A stretch of 64,000 bases of DNA from Pseudomonas fragi (GCF_002269505.1 NZ_NQKQ01000016.1:49414-113413), one strand, 5' to 3'; counted from the stretch's first letter, positions 16,621-26,804 are shown. Numbers and translations: made by a program. The notes: generated from the sequence alone by a model not told the origin.

Positions 16621-18609
16621 CTACTGGCTGGTCAGTACAAAGGTGGCGTGATCGGGAGCGGGTATCGGGCGTTTGTCGAGTTGTTGAAGAATCTCTGGCA
16701 GCGCCTCGAAAGCTACGGGGCGGCTGAGCAGATAGCCCTGGATGAAGTCGCACCCCAACTGGTTGAGGAACTCGAACTGGCGAGTGGTTTCGACACCTTC
16801 GGTGACTACTTGCAGGTGCAGGGTATGGGCCATGAGGATAATGGCCTGGACGATTTCCATATCCTGGCTGGATGCCGGGATGTCCTGAATAAAGGAACGA
16901 TCAATTTTAAGGGTGTTGAGCGGCAGACGCTTGAGGTAGGCCAGGGATGAATAGCCGGTGCCGAAATCGTCGATGGACAGTGATACGCCCAGCGCACGGA
17001 TCTGGCGCAGCAGCTGCGAAGTGCTGTTCAAATTGCACATCAGGGCATTTTCCGTGACTTCCAGCTCCAGTCGTTGGGCTGTAATACCGGATGTGCGCAG
17101 GGCGTTTTCGATTTCGTCGGCCAATTCAATGCGCACCAGGCTCAGCGCCGAGCAATTTACGGCAATGCCCAGATGCTGCCAGCCCTGGCGAGAGAGGGCG
17201 GCGAGATCATGGCAGGCCTTGCGCAATACCCAGTGGTCGAGCCGTGCGATCAGCCCGTTGGCTTCGGCGATGCTGATAAAACGCTCCGGGCCCAGCAAGC
17301 CGTGTTCAGGGTGTTGCCAGCGAATCAGGGCCTCCAGCTTGGCAACGCGGCCGCTCTTGAGGTCGAAGATGGGTTGGTAATGCAGGAGCAGCCCTTGGTC
17401 TTCATCCAGCGCATGACGCAGTTGCTCTTCAATTTGCAGCTCCAGCGAGGCCCGGGTCTTGAGGTTGCTGCTGAAAAAATTCAGGGTGTTACGCCCGCTG
17501 CCCTTGGACTGATACAACGCCAGGTCGGCATGCTTGAGCAGTTCGGCACTGGTTGTGCCGTCTTCGGGGAACACACTGATGCCAATGCTGGTGGTCATCA
17601 CCATCTGGCGACCTGACAGCTCGATGGGCTCTTTGAGCTTGAGCATGATGCGCTGGGCCATGCTTCGCGCTTCATCGCGCTGGCTGATGTTGATCAGAAT
17701 GCAGAACTCGTCACCGCCAAAACGTGCAACCACGTCATCGTGACTGCGGATAGCGTGCTTGATGCGCGTGGCGATGGTTTTGAGCAACTCATCCCCGGCG
17801 TCGTGCCCCAGGCTGTCATTGATGCGTTTGAAGTGGTCTATGTCGAGGAACATCACGGCAAGCCTGGTGTTCCTGGCGGCGCAGTCGATGAGTTTTTCAG
17901 CAAACAGCTGATTGAAGCCGCGGCGGTTGATCAGATTGGTCAGCGGGTCGAAATGCGCCACTTGCTGCAAGGACGCGCGTGCCTGGTCGAGCTGGCTGAG
18001 CAAGGCGTTGACGCGCCTCAGGTCGTGCTCCTTGAGTTGCAGCTTCTTGTCGACAATCGTGGCGCTGATGCAACTGCCAGTCAGCAACAGGGCGATGACG
18101 CCGACTACAAGGGCCAGTTGCCAGTTATTGCTGCCTGCATCCGGACTGACCGCCAGTGTGTCGCCAATGATGAAGTGAGTGCCGAGCAGGCCGCCAGCCG
18201 CAAGCATGCACAGGGCATATTTGAAAAACTGATGGAGCAGGCCGCCGGTTGAGCGCCAGGCGGTTGTGCTATTGAGCGTTTGCACAATGACCAGAGCTAT
18301 CAGCAATGAGCCGAGCGCGATGGCAGCGTTGTAGCCAGCTTTGAGTGGGGAGTAAAAAGCCAGCATACAGATGCAGTGCATGGCCCAGATACCGATGGTC
18401 AGGCAACTGACACCTATCCATCGCCAAACGGTCTTTGCTGCAGTTTTTTCTGCGTTGGCAGCCCGGTCGAGCAAATTCAGCGTGGCTACGCAGGCCGTGC
18501 AGGCAACCAGCCAAGCGAGAAAAACCAGATAGGGGTTATAGCCGCCGATCAACAGCAGTTGCCCGCTTTCTGCGGATTCGGCCAAAAGTTGCAACCCCGG
18601 ACTTTCCAT
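16621..18609 (-). CDS. nbdA: MHYT-GGDEF-EAL cyclic di-GMP protein (NbdA-like)
   Basis: The 662-residue protein has an N-terminal membrane MHYT sensor of about seven segments (residues 20-185), a GGDEF domain with intact RFGGDEF (near residue 300) and an EAL domain with intact EALIRW (near 430) plus downstream DDFGTGYSSLAYLKRLPLNTLKID. It may both make and degrade cyclic di-GMP. The MHYT metal motifs are partly altered (AMHCICM and GTHFIIG). In P. aeruginosa, NbdA has this domain order and lies next to the rapA (hepA) region, which is why I use the symbol. The gene is monocistronic, between a terminator and a REPIN. Confidence 0.85.
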   Translation of the reverse strand: MESPGLQLLAESAESGQLLLIGGYNPYLVFLAWLVACTACVATLNLLDRAANAEKTAAKTVWRWIGVSCLTIGIWAMHCICMLAFYSPLKAGYNAAIALGSLLIALVIVQTLNSTTAWRSTGGLLHQFFKYALCMLAAGGLLGTHFIIGDTLAVSPDAGSNNWQLALVVGVIALLLTGSCISATIVDKKLQLKEHDLRRVNALLSQLDQARASLQQVAHFDPLTNLINRRGFNQLFAEKLIDCAARNTRLAVMFLDIDHFKRINDSLGHDAGDELLKTIATRIKHAIRSHDDVVARFGGDEFCILINISQRDEARSMAQRIMLKLKEPIELSGRQMVMTTSIGISVFPEDGTTSAELLKHADLALYQSKGSGRNTLNFFSSNLKTRASLELQIEEQLRHALDEDQGLLLHYQPIFDLKSGRVAKLEALIRWQHPEHGLLGPERFISIAEANGLIARLDHWVLRKACHDLAALSRQGWQHLGIAVNCSALSLVRIELADEIENALRTSGITAQRLELEVTENALMCNLNSTSQLLRQIRALGVSLSIDDFGTGYSSLAYLKRLPLNTLKIDRSFIQDIPASSQDMEIVQAIILMAHTLHLQVVTEGVETTRQFEFLNQLGCDFIQGYLLSRPVAFEALPEILQQLDKRPIPAPDHATFVLTSQ

Positions 18610-18764
18610 TGCATGCCTCGGCGATCCAGATGCGCTAGTCGTAAGGTGCTAGCTTGGGGTCGAGTATAGAAGCTGGATTGAGGAAGGCAGGGGTGATGGC
18701 AAAATGATGGTTATCATTTTGTTATTAAGGCGTGGGTTTATAGTTGTAAGTGTTGATGCGCGAT

Positions 18765-18856
18765 TGTAGTCGCTGCCGCAGGCTGCGAGGCAATTGCGCG
18801 AGCTTGAAGAAAACGGGGGGCTACGCCCCCCTTCGCAGCCTGCGGCAGCGACTACA
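18765..18856. repeat. REPIN of a second family (TGTAGTCGCTGCCGC)
   Basis: Perfect inverted 24-bp arms begin TGTAGTCGCTGCCGCAGGC and end with its complement; the spacer has its own hairpin GGGGGGCTACGCCCCCC. It lies in the 259-base gap between rapA and nbdA. A copy with the same arms is at 58237. Confidence 0.9.
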
Positions 18857-18868
18857 TGTTTGCGGATT

Positions 18869-21715
18869 TTAACCCGCTACCAGCACCCGGATGGCTTCGA
18901 GGCGCAGGGCCGCTTTCTCAAGCATGGCCAGGCTCTGTTCGCGCTGCTTGCGCAAGGCAATCAGTTCGCTGTCGCGCACGCTTGGGTTGACTGCCTGCAG
19001 GGCGGTCAGACGTGCCAGTTCTTCTTCGGTGTCGGCTGCCAGACGGCGCTGGGCTTCGGCCACACGCTCGGCGTGACGTGGCGCAATCTTGGCTTCACCG
19101 GCGTTGATCTTCGGCGTCAGCTGGTCACGCTGGGCCTGAACGAATTTGTTGGCGCTGGCGCGGGGTACGCTTTCCAGCTGTTCGTTCAAGGTGTCGAAGG
19201 CCACGCGCGACGACAAGTCGTTGCCATTGGCATCGAGCAGGCAGCGCAGGGCGGCAGGCGGCAGGTAGCGGCCCAGTTGCAGGGAGCGCGGGGCAACCAC
19301 TTCACTGACGTAAATCAGCTCAAGCAGGACGGTACCCGGCTTGAGGGCCTTGTTCTTGATCAGGGCGACGGCGGTGTTGCCCATCGAACCCGACAGCACC
19401 AGGTCCATGCCGCCTTGCACCATCGGGTGTTCCCAGGTGATGAACTGCATGTCTTCGCGCGACAGCGCCTGGTCGCGATCGTAGGTGATGGTCACACCTT
19501 CGTCGTCGCCCAGGGGGAAGCTGGCGTCGAGCATTTTTTCGCTCGGTTTGAGGATCAGTGCGTTCTCCGAATGGTCTTCGCTGTCGATGCCAAAGGCGTT
19601 GAACAGGGTTTCCATGTAGATCGGCAGGGTGAACTGATCGTCCTGCTCAAGAATCGCCTCAACCAGCGCTTCCCCTTCACCCGAACCACCGGAGTTGAGC
19701 TCCAGCAGACGGTCGCGGCCCGTGTGCAGCTCTTGCTCCAGACGCTCGCGTTCAACCCGGGCTTCGTCGATCAGTGCTTGCCACTCTTGATCGTCCGCCG
19801 CTTCAAGCAACGGCAGCAGGCGCGGGCCGAACTGGTGTTGCAGGGCGTTACCGGTCGGGCAGGTATTGAGGAACGCGTTCAGGGCTTCGTGGTACCACTG
19901 GAACAGGCGCTGTTGCGGACTGGTCTCAAGGTACGGCACATGCAGTTCGATCACGTGCTTCTGGCCGATCCGGTCCAGACGGCCGATCCGCTGCTCCAGC
20001 AAGTCCGGGTGGGCCGGCAGGTCGAACAGCACCAGGTGATGGGCAAACTGGAAGTTACGACCTTCACTGCCGATTTCGGAACAGATCAGTACCTGGGCGC
20101 CGAATTCTTCGTCTGCGAAGTAAGCCGCAGCACGGTCGCGCTCCAGAATGTTCATGCCTTCGTGGAAGACCGTCGCAGGAATACCGGAACGCACGCGCAG
20201 GGCGTCTTCCAGGTCCATCGCGGTTTCTGCGTGGGCGCAAATCACCAGAACCTTGGTGCGCTTGAGCATTTTAAGGGTGTCGATCAGCCATTCGACGCGC
20301 GGGTCGAAGTTCCACCAGCGTTCTTCATCGCTGGCGTCCGGCTGGGCCTGGAAGCTGACTTCAGGGTACAGCTCGGCGTGTTCACCCAGCGGCAGCTCAA
20401 GGTATTCAGCCGGGCACGGTAGCGGGTAGGCGTGCAGCTTGCGTTCCGGGAAGCCCTGGATTGCGGCGCGGGTGTTACGGAACAAAACGCGGCCGGTGCC
20501 GTGGCGGTCAAGCAGCTCACGAACCAGGCGGGCGCTGGCTTCGGCATCGCCATCATTGACGGCAGCCAGCAAGGCATCGCCTTCGGCACCGAGGAAGCCG
20601 TGGATGGTTTGGTGGGCTTCAGGGGACAGGCTGCCTTTATCCAGCAGTTCCTGCACGGCCTGAGCTACCGGGCGATAGTTTTCGCTTTCGGCGCGGAAGG
20701 CGGCCAGGTCGTGGAAACGGTTCGGGTCCAGCAGGCGCAGGCGTGCAAAGTGACTGTCCTGGCCCAGTTGTTCCGGGGTGGCAGTGAGCAGCAACACGCC
20801 GGGGATTACACCGGCGAGCTGTTCGACCAGGCCGTACTCCGGGCTGACGTTGTCTTCGTGCCACACCAGGTGGTGCGCTTCGTCGACCACCAGCAGGTCC
20901 CAGTCGGCATCAAACAGCGCTGCCTGGGCCTTGGGATCGTCCACCAGCCATTCCAGTGCAACCAGGGCCAGTTGGCAGTCTTCGAAGGGGTTGCTGGCGT
21001 CGCTTTCGATAAAGCGTTCTTCATCGAACAGCGCCACTTCAAGGTTGAAGCGTCGACGCATCTCGACCAGCCATTGGTGCTGCAGGTTTTCCGGAACTAC
21101 GATCAATACACGGTTGGCACGGCCACTGAGTAGTTGGCGGTGAATCACCAGACCGGCTTCGATGGTTTTGCCCAGGCCCACTTCGTCGGCCAGCAAAACC
21201 CGGGGCGCGATGCGGTCAGCAACTTCACGGGCAATGTGCAATTGGTGCGCGATAGGCTGCGCACGAACGCCACCTAGGCCCCACAGCGGCGATTGCAACT
21301 GGCGGCTGGTGTGTTCGAGAGTGTGGTAGCGCAGCGAGAACCAGGACAGCGGGTCGATTTGCCCGGCAAACAGGCGGTCACTGGCCAGACGGAACTGGAT
21401 AAAGTTCGACAGTTGGGTTTCTGGCAGGGTAACGGCTTCGTTTCGCTCGTTGAGGCCGTGGTAGACCATCAGGCCGTCAACGTCCTCGACTTCGCGCACG
21501 GTCATCTTCCAGCCTTCGAAGTGGATGATGGTGTCACCCGGCGAAAACCGTACACGCGTGAGCGGTGCGTTGCGCAGCGAATATTGGCGGGTTTCGCCAG
21601 TGGCCGGATAGAGCACGGTCAACAAGCGACCGTCCTGTGCCAGAACGGTGCCCAAACCTAGCTCTGCTTCGCTGTCACTAATCCAGCGTTGCCCCGGTTG
21701 ATACTGCTGCGCCAT
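18869..21715 (-). CDS. rapA: RNA polymerase-associated helicase RapA
   Basis: The 948-residue protein is a Swi2/Snf2-type ATPase that binds RNA polymerase and recycles it after transcription. An N-terminal Tudor-like region starts [24 protein letters not shown]; the ATPase core has [17 protein letters not shown] (motif I), [10 protein letters not shown] (motif II) and C-terminal helicase motifs including [24 protein letters not shown] and [11 protein letters not shown]. Only the ATG at 21715 gives the family start; the open frame upstream has no matching sequence. Length equals the family norm. Confidence 0.96.
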   Translation of the reverse strand: MAQQYQPGQRWISDSEAELGLGTVLAQDGRLLTVLYPATGETRQYSLRNAPLTRVRFSPGDTIIHFEGWKMTVREVEDVDGLMVYHGLNERNEAVTLPETQLSNFIQFRLASDRLFAGQIDPLSWFSLRYHTLEHTSRQLQSPLWGLGGVRAQPIAHQLHIAREVADRIAPRVLLADEVGLGKTIEAGLVIHRQLLSGRANRVLIVVPENLQHQWLVEMRRRFNLEVALFDEERFIESDASNPFEDCQLALVALEWLVDDPKAQAALFDADWDLLVVDEAHHLVWHEDNVSPEYGLVEQLAGVIPGVLLLTATPEQLGQDSHFARLRLLDPNRFHDLAAFRAESENYRPVAQAVQELLDKGSLSPEAHQTIHGFLGAEGDALLAAVNDGDAEASARLVRELLDRHGTGRVLFRNTRAAIQGFPERKLHAYPLPCPAEYLELPLGEHAELYPEVSFQAQPDASDEERWWNFDPRVEWLIDTLKMLKRTKVLVICAHAETAMDLEDALRVRSGIPATVFHEGMNILERDRAAAYFADEEFGAQVLICSEIGSEGRNFQFAHHLVLFDLPAHPDLLEQRIGRLDRIGQKHVIELHVPYLETSPQQRLFQWYHEALNAFLNTCPTGNALQHQFGPRLLPLLEAADDQEWQALIDEARVERERLEQELHTGRDRLLELNSGGSGEGEALVEAILEQDDQFTLPIYMETLFNAFGIDSEDHSENALILKPSEKMLDASFPLGDDEGVTITYDRDQALSREDMQFITWEHPMVQGGMDLVLSGSMGNTAVALIKNKALKPGTVLLELIYVSEVVAPRSLQLGRYLPPAALRCLLDANGNDLSSRVAFDTLNEQLESVPRASANKFVQAQRDQLTPKINAGEAKIAPRHAERVAEAQRRLAADTEEELARLTALQAVNPSVRDSELIALRKQREQSLAMLEKAALRLEAIRVLVAG

Positions 21716-21887
21716 GCTGCCTGACTCCCGCTTTGAAAAAGCCGAGTATATTAACGGATCAAGGGCCTCAGTCCAAAGGACTCTCACAAAAAGCTGTGCG
21801 GTTTGCCAGGATCCCAACGCAGTTATCGACCAGTGGCCAGTGACCACTGGCTGGCACCGACAGTCTGCCGACAGGAGAACAATAACG

Positions 21888-22205
21888 ATGCTGCCGTCCA
21901 TTTTGCCGCTTGGCGTTGTCCCTGTGACCTCGGGGCAGGACCCGGTTCGTCCGCGACCGGACATCCCTCCTGTTGCATCTGCGCAGGCCACTTCCAGCGA
22001 GAGTGCGATTGACCTCAAACACAGCGATGCCGATCAGGCCACGTTGTTATTGCGCGAAGAACAGCAGCGCCAGCACGACAAGCGCCGTCGTGAGGCTCTG
22101 GAACAGGGCGATGAGACAGCGTCGGGCAGTGATGACATTGCGCCAGACAAGCCCCAGGTTGATGGCATGCAGCGCCAGGGTGTGTGGGTCGATATCAAGG
22201 TCTAG
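21888..22205 (+). CDS. conserved Pseudomonas hypothetical protein (PA3310-like)
   Basis: This is a 105-residue, very hydrophilic protein ([28 protein letters not shown]..., then a charged helical region [20 protein letters not shown]). The ATG at 21888 has a good CAGGAGAAC site. It is divergent from rapA, as a small hypothetical gene is in other Pseudomonas genomes. Such genes are sometimes labelled aspartate-semialdehyde dehydrogenase, but nothing in this sequence supports that enzyme. Largely disordered by eye; function unknown. Confidence 0.7.
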   Translation: MLPSILPLGVVPVTSGQDPVRPRPDIPPVASAQATSSESAIDLKHSDADQATLLLREEQQRQHDKRRREALEQGDETASGSDDIAPDKPQVDGMQRQGVWVDIKV

Positions 22206-22284
22206 GTGGTTTTTTCTGGTCAGGGCCGGATGTGCGTCGCATTATTGGCGTACTGAAACATACTGACAGTGGTCTGATTTGCTT

Positions 22285-22446
22285 ATGAGCCAAGACACCA
22301 AGCTGGTTGACCTGGGCGCCGAGCGCGCAAAACGGGTGCACGACCTCAACGAAAAACGCCTGAACGAAGTGCGCAAGGCGTTCGAACAGGCAATGCCGTT
22401 GGTAAAAGCGGCGAAAAAGCCGAAGAAAAAACCGAAAAAGCGCTGA
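22285..22446 (+). CDS. small basic hypothetical protein, 53 aa
   Basis: The ORF reads MSQDTKLVDLGAERAKRVHD then a helical segment and a Lys/Pro-rich end (KKPKKKPKKR). It lacks a strong ribosome site. The helical, charged N-terminal part and basic tail suggest a nucleic-acid or ribosome-associated role, but no family is recognised. I include it because the codon pattern is Pseudomonas-like and no other gene overlaps it. Confidence 0.55.
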   Translation: MSQDTKLVDLGAERAKRVHDLNEKRLNEVRKAFEQAMPLVKAAKKPKKKPKKR

Positions 22447-22592
22447 ACCGCCGCGTTTTCGATGATCTGCGTCAACTAACTCCCTCAACTGCCGGCTGGC
22501 CGTGGATCACTATTGATCCCGGTCAAGTTGTGCGCCTGCGTGTCTGGTTAATCTAGCTTCACAGACAGACAATCAGCGCACAGGAGGCCGTC

Positions 22593-22703
22593 ATGTTTCT
22601 CGATAATGTGGTTATCGCCGGAGTACTTACCGTCGGCCTCATGGTGTTGTTCTTCGCTGGCCTGGGCATTTTTATCTGGAAAGACTCCCAGAAGCGCAAA
22701 TAG
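22593..22703 (+). CDS. small single-span membrane protein, 36 aa
   Basis: The ORF has a near-perfect ribosome site (AGGAGG, 7 nt before ATG). It has one hydrophobic helix (residues about 7-29, VIAGVLTVGLMVLFFAGLGI) and a basic end KDSQKRK, typical of a small inner-membrane protein with a cytoplasmic C-terminus. No partner can be named. It stands alone between a 53-residue ORF and a REPIN. Confidence 0.6.
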   Translation: MFLDNVVIAGVLTVGLMVLFFAGLGIFIWKDSQKRK

Positions 22704-22787
22704 CGCCGAGTCTTTTCATGGCATGAGCACGCAAGGCATTTTGGGCGACTTCGGTCGCCTATTTTTTTGCCTGTGTGTTTTGTCTTG

Positions 22788-22874
22788 TGTGGGAGCGAGC
22801 CTGCTCGCGATGCAGGCAACACGATCTGTCAGGAACACTGAGCCGATGGCATCGCGGGCAAGCCCACTCCCACA
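22788..22874. repeat. REPIN, TGTGGGAGCGAGC family
   Basis: The arms TGTGGGAGCGAGCCTGCTCG and the inverted CGGGCAAGCCCACTCCCACA are partly diverged. The spacer resembles those at 35172 and 6382. Confidence 0.88.
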
Positions 22875-22897
22875 AGGTCTGCATAATGGCTGGGCAT

Positions 22898-22935
22898 AAA
22901 AAAAGGTACGACCCGTGAGGGTCGTACCTTTTTTG
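22898..22935. terminator. bidirectional rho-independent terminator
   Basis: AAAAAAGGTACGACCC, GTGA, GGGTCGTACCTTTTTT forms a long perfect stem just after the stop of the phosphate transporter gene and after the convergent small gene. Confidence 0.92.
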
Positions 22936-22948
22936 TGCAGCGCAGCTA

Positions 22949-24421
22949 TCAGGCGAGAACTTTGGAAGCCAGCCAGAACAGCGTCGCAGACAGTGCGATG
23001 GTGGCAGGCAGGGTCAGCACCCACGCCATCAGGATGGTCTTGATGGTGCCACCTTGCAGGCCGCTTTTATTGGCGACCATGGTGCCCGCTACGCCCGACG
23101 ACAGGATATGAGTCGTCGATACCGGCAGGGAGAAGATGTTGGCCATGCCGATGGCAAAAGCCGTGGTGATTTGCGCGGCCATGCCCTGGGCATAGGTCAT
23201 GCCCTGCTTGCCGATCTTCTCGCCGATGGTTTTGACCACGCGCTTCCAGCCAACCATGGTGCCCAGGCCCAGGGCCAGTGCAACAGCCAGGATCACCCAG
23301 AACGGAGCGTATTCGGTGGTGGCGGTCAGGTCTTTGCGCAGTTTCTCGAGGTCCGCTTTTTCGCGGGATTCAAGAATTGGCAATTTACTGACCTTCTTCG
23401 CGGTGTCATCCAGGCACAGCAGGTAGCGACGGATTTCGATACGCTTTTCAGCCGGGATCGAGTGGTAGTCCGCCACGCCTTTGAGCGAGGTCAACAGGGC
23501 TGCGATGGTCGGTTCGGTCTGCTGCGGGTTGCAGCTGAACTGATCCGGCAGGTCGCCTTTGACACTTTTGCCCAGAGCCAGGAACTCGCTCAGCGAAGCG
23601 TTGTTGCGCTCGTAGAACTGGCTCAGGTGCAGGGTGGCGTCGCGGGTGCGTTCGATCTGATAAGTGGTGCTGTTCAGATCCAGAACGAAAGCGCTTGGCA
23701 CGATGCCGATCAGGACCAGCATGATCAGGCCGATGCCTTTCTGGCCATCGTTGGAACCGTGCACAAAGCTTACCGCCATGGCCGAGATCACCAGAACCAG
23801 TCGGTTCCAGAACGGCGGGTGCTTCTTGTCATCCAGCTTGCGGCGCTGCTCGGGGGTCTTGTGCATCTTGGACCCCGGACGCCACCACTTCAGGCCGACC
23901 AGCACCAGGCCCGCAACCACGAAACCGGCGATTGGCGAGAACACCAGCGAGGCACCAATATCGATAGCCTTCTGCCAGTTAACCCCGTCACTGACCGGAA
24001 TGCCGCTGATCAGGGCATTGGCCAGGCCCACGCCAAGGATCGAGCCGATCAGGGTGTGCGAGCTTGAAGCAGGGATGCCGAAGTACCAGGTACCGAGGTT
24101 CCAGGTGATGGCGGCTGCAAGCAACGAGAACACCATGGCCAGGCCATGTCCGGTGTTTACATTGACCAGCAGCTCTACCGGCAGCAGGTGAACGATGGCA
24201 TAAGCCACGCCGACCCCGCCCAACAGAACGCCGAGGAAGTTGAATACACCGGAAAAGAACACCGCCAGGTGAGGCGGCATTGCTTTGGTGTAGATGACAG
24301 TCGCTACCGCGTTTGCGGTGTCATGAAAGCCGTTGATGAACTCAAACGCGAGAACAAAGGCTAGGGCGAAGAAGAGGCTGATAAGAACCCAGGCGTCCAA
24401 TCCGCTTAATAGATCGATCAT
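22949..24421 (-). CDS. low-affinity inorganic phosphate transporter, PiT family
   Basis: The 490-residue membrane protein carries both duplicated PiT signatures: GFHDTANAVATVIYTKAMPP near residue 31 and GMANIFSLPVSTTHILSSGVAGTMVANKSG near residue 428. These repeats form the phosphate/proton symport site. A hydrophilic central region of about 150 residues (260-365) separates the two membrane halves, as in PitA-type proteins. No PHO box was seen upstream, which fits constitutive expression. It is monocistronic. Confidence 0.93.
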   Translation of the reverse strand: MIDLLSGLDAWVLISLFFALAFVLAFEFINGFHDTANAVATVIYTKAMPPHLAVFFSGVFNFLGVLLGGVGVAYAIVHLLPVELLVNVNTGHGLAMVFSLLAAAITWNLGTWYFGIPASSSHTLIGSILGVGLANALISGIPVSDGVNWQKAIDIGASLVFSPIAGFVVAGLVLVGLKWWRPGSKMHKTPEQRRKLDDKKHPPFWNRLVLVISAMAVSFVHGSNDGQKGIGLIMLVLIGIVPSAFVLDLNSTTYQIERTRDATLHLSQFYERNNASLSEFLALGKSVKGDLPDQFSCNPQQTEPTIAALLTSLKGVADYHSIPAEKRIEIRRYLLCLDDTAKKVSKLPILESREKADLEKLRKDLTATTEYAPFWVILAVALALGLGTMVGWKRVVKTIGEKIGKQGMTYAQGMAAQITTAFAIGMANIFSLPVSTTHILSSGVAGTMVANKSGLQGGTIKTILMAWVLTLPATIALSATLFWLASKVLA

Positions 24422-24772
24422 GAAGGTTTTCTGACACGGTCATAAAGGGGGGCGGATTATGCCAGAAAACCCCGCTAATCAATGCACTAGCTGCCCGTTG
24501 GTAACATCTATAAATGAAAAAACCTGTAAGAATCCGCTGAGAGCTAGCGTAGGGAATTCCCTTCAAGCCACTGATAGCAAAGGCTATAGGGCTTTTCCAG
24601 GGGCGTACGTACGCCGTGGCGCAGGTCTGATTTGGATAGATGAAATTTCTTAAATCAGAGGGTGCGACGGTGCTGGTTCAGCTTCTGGCATAGCAAACAG
24701 CCATACCCACTCATGCAAATGGTGAGCACGCAAGGGGCAGCAGGGGCTGTCTGGCAGGTTTTCAGGTACAGG
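24422..24772. other. intergenic region upstream of the phosphate transporter
   Basis: This 351-base stretch contains a possible leftward promoter for the phosphate transporter (TTGATT at 24482-24477 and CATAAT at 24461-24456, spacer 15). I see no ORF, tRNA or clear hairpin. Confidence 0.4.
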
Positions 24773-24973
24773 TCAGGGCTCTTCGGTCTTGAGCTCTTTT
24801 TCGATCTTCTGGATTTCTTCAGTGAATGCCTGGTCGAGCAGGCTGGCCCGTTTGCGCCAGGGTTTGCGTCCGGGCTCGGGTTTGGCAGCGTAGGTGGTCA
24901 CTTCACCACCGTAAACATCCTTGAATCGTTGTTCCTGTCGCTCAAGTTCTGCGCGCAGTTCGTCTTTTGTCAC
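24773..24973 (-). CDS. small conserved hypothetical protein, 66 aa
   Basis: The protein starts at a GTG preceded by TAGGTAAGACA and reads MTKDELRAELERQEQRFKDVYGGEVTTYAAKP, then a basic stretch KPWRKRASLLDQAF and a charged C-terminal helix. It is soluble, highly charged and helical, with no known catalytic motif. The strand and codon pattern support a real gene; the function is not known. Confidence 0.6.
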   Translation of the reverse strand: MTKDELRAELERQEQRFKDVYGGEVTTYAAKPEPGRKPWRKRASLLDQAFTEEIQKIEKELKTEEP

Positions 24974-25597
24974 TGTCTTACCTAATTGAGTTGAGTTTGA
25001 ACCGGGTGAATCACCTTGCGTGGAGGTTGATTCATTTGACGAATGTCAGGCAATAAGACAAAGGCCTATAAATAACGTCACGCTTACATACACCACATAA
25101 TGCACTCGGCCACGTCATTAACAGGAACATGAACGTCGCCGTTTCAAATGTTCACTCCGTAGGGAACAACACGCGATGCACGTGCCGGGCAAGCTGCGAG
25201 CCGCCAGCGAACGCAACCCCTTGGTTGGATCCAATATGCCGCACAGGCTTGATCTTGTGCTCTGGATAACTTGCCCTTTCTCAATGGCCGAGAAGTGCTA
25301 CTACTATCGCCGAATAACTTCGTATGCGTCAACTTGCTGGAGTGTGATGTGTTATGAATATTTGTGAATTAGCCTGAGCTGAGCATGCAGGCCTCTATTA
25401 GTACCGCACCCGGGTAATTGGCCATCAAGTTATTTAAGGCCTGAGCTGAACTTGACCTGAATACATATAAGACAGACGTTTTCTATCATTTAGCGGATGC
25501 GTCTGATTGTAATAAACCCCAAGTGAAAGAATTGTCACTCAACTAGAATGATTCAAGATCGTACAAAATCATGTTTGCAGCGCCCCGGCATACGACG
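24974..25597. other. AT-rich non-coding region before pcaR
   Basis: Some 620 bases are clearly poorer in G and C than the surroundings. Short ORFs on both strands (for example 25144-25332 and 25176-25367) lack ribosome sites and Pseudomonas-like codon use. No RNA gene is recognised. Composition suggests remains of horizontally acquired DNA or a long regulatory leader. Confidence 0.5.
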
Positions 25598-25633
25598 GAT
25601 TGCGATTATCGGCCAGTGGTTCGATAATCGGCC
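25598..25633. promoter_or_regulatory. PcaR operator candidate, pcaR promoter
   Basis: GATTGCGATTATCG and GTTCGATAATCGGCC face each other in inverted orientation just before the pcaR leader. They resemble the PcaR consensus GTTCGATAATCGCAC known from P. putida, and autoregulation of pcaR is known there. Confidence 0.7.
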
Positions 25634-25674
25634 GACAAAGCATAACTATAAATAGCTGAAGCTGGGGGTTGGGA

Positions 25675-26517
25675 ATGAATGATCGACTGCACAATGCCGT
25701 TGCCAGTATCGCGCCACCGATTGTGGCGTCGCCGGCCAAGCGCATTCAGGCGTTTACCGGTGATCCTGACTTTATGTCCTCGCTGGCCCGTGGCCTGGCG
25801 GTGGTGCAGGCGTTTCAGGAGCGCAAACGGCATCTGACCATCGCACAGATCAGCCATCGCACGGAAATTCCTCGGGCGGCGGTTCGTCGCTGCCTCTATA
25901 CCCTGATCAAGCTCGGCTATGCGACCACGGACGGGCGCACTTATTCGCTGCTGCCCAAAGTCCTGACCCTGGGCCATGCCTACCTTTCATCGACGCCGCT
26001 GGCAGTAACGGCCCAGCCCTATCTGGATCGCATGAGCGAGCAATTGCACGAGGCGTGCAACATGGCCACCCTCGAAGGCGATGACATTCTATATATCGCC
26101 CGGTCGGCCACCACCCAGCGCTTGATTTCGGTTGATCTGTCGGTCGGCGGCCGCTTGCCCGCTTATTGCACCTCAATGGGCCGCATCCTGCTGGCGGCGC
26201 TGGACGACGTGACCCTGCACGAATACCTGGCCCACGGTGAGTTTCAGGCCAAGACCAGTCGCACCCTGCACACTCCCGAGGCGTTGCTTGAATGCTTGCA
26301 GCAGGTCCGCGAGCAAGGCTGGTGTGTAGTCGATCAGGAGCTGGAGCAAGGTCTGCGTTCGATTGCCGTGCCGGTGTACGACGCTTCGGGGCAAGTGCTG
26401 GCAGCCCTTAACGTCAGCACTCACGCCGGGCGGGTCACGCGTACGGAGCTGGAGCAGCGCTTTTTGCCGATCATGCTCAATGCCAGTCGCGAGCTGAGCA
26501 CCCAGCTATTCAGCTGA
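25675..26517 (+). CDS. pcaR: IclR-family regulator PcaR
   Basis: The 280-residue regulator activates the pca regulon in response to beta-ketoadipate. It has an N-terminal helix-turn-helix (LTIAQISHRTEIPRAAVRRCLYTLIKLGY, about residues 56-84) and an IclR effector domain (LYIARSATTQRLISVDLSVGGRLPAYCTSMGRILLAA). The segment SPAKRIQAFTGDPDFMSSLARGL matches P. putida PcaR. I start at the ATG at 25675, which follows a GGGGGTTGGGA purine tract; a TTG two codons upstream is less likely. It heads the whole pca cluster. Confidence 0.95.
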   Translation: MNDRLHNAVASIAPPIVASPAKRIQAFTGDPDFMSSLARGLAVVQAFQERKRHLTIAQISHRTEIPRAAVRRCLYTLIKLGYATTDGRTYSLLPKVLTLGHAYLSSTPLAVTAQPYLDRMSEQLHEACNMATLEGDDILYIARSATTQRLISVDLSVGGRLPAYCTSMGRILLAALDDVTLHEYLAHGEFQAKTSRTLHTPEALLECLQQVREQGWCVVDQELEQGLRSIAVPVYDASGQVLAALNVSTHAGRVTRTELEQRFLPIMLNASRELSTQLFS

Positions 26518-26533
26518 TACGCAGCCACTAAGT

Positions 26534-26569
26534 GTTCGATAAACGCACAGTTAAGCGTTTATCGAATTG
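26534..26569. promoter_or_regulatory. PcaR operator candidate upstream of pcaK
   Basis: TTCGATAAACGC (26535-26546) and GCGTTTATCGAA (26555-26566) form perfect 12-bp inverted arms with an 8-nt spacer. The left arm with its flanks reads GTTCGATAAACGCAC, one or two changes from the PcaR consensus. The site lies between the pcaR stop and pcaK. Confidence 0.7.
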
Positions 26570-26804
26570 CGTGGCAGCAGCAGGCTGATTAATGTCGCCT
26601 TAGCACTGCCTCGCAAATCCGCTCAAGCGTCCTTGACGGGCAGGCCCAATAATAATGAAAAGAGGCCGCAAGCCATGACTGTCTCCCTGACGCTGCCACA
26701 GCGCAATCGCCCGCCGACCTTCTGATTCCCCGATAGCTTTTAGTGTGAGCCGCTGGCCCTTGGCCGGTTTTCGTTCGCCCTGATGTTTACCTGGTATAAA
26801 AATA

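Noticed and set aside
25144..25367. Short ORFs on both strands before pcaR
   Set aside because: They have no ribosome site, no codon bias and no recognisable sequence.
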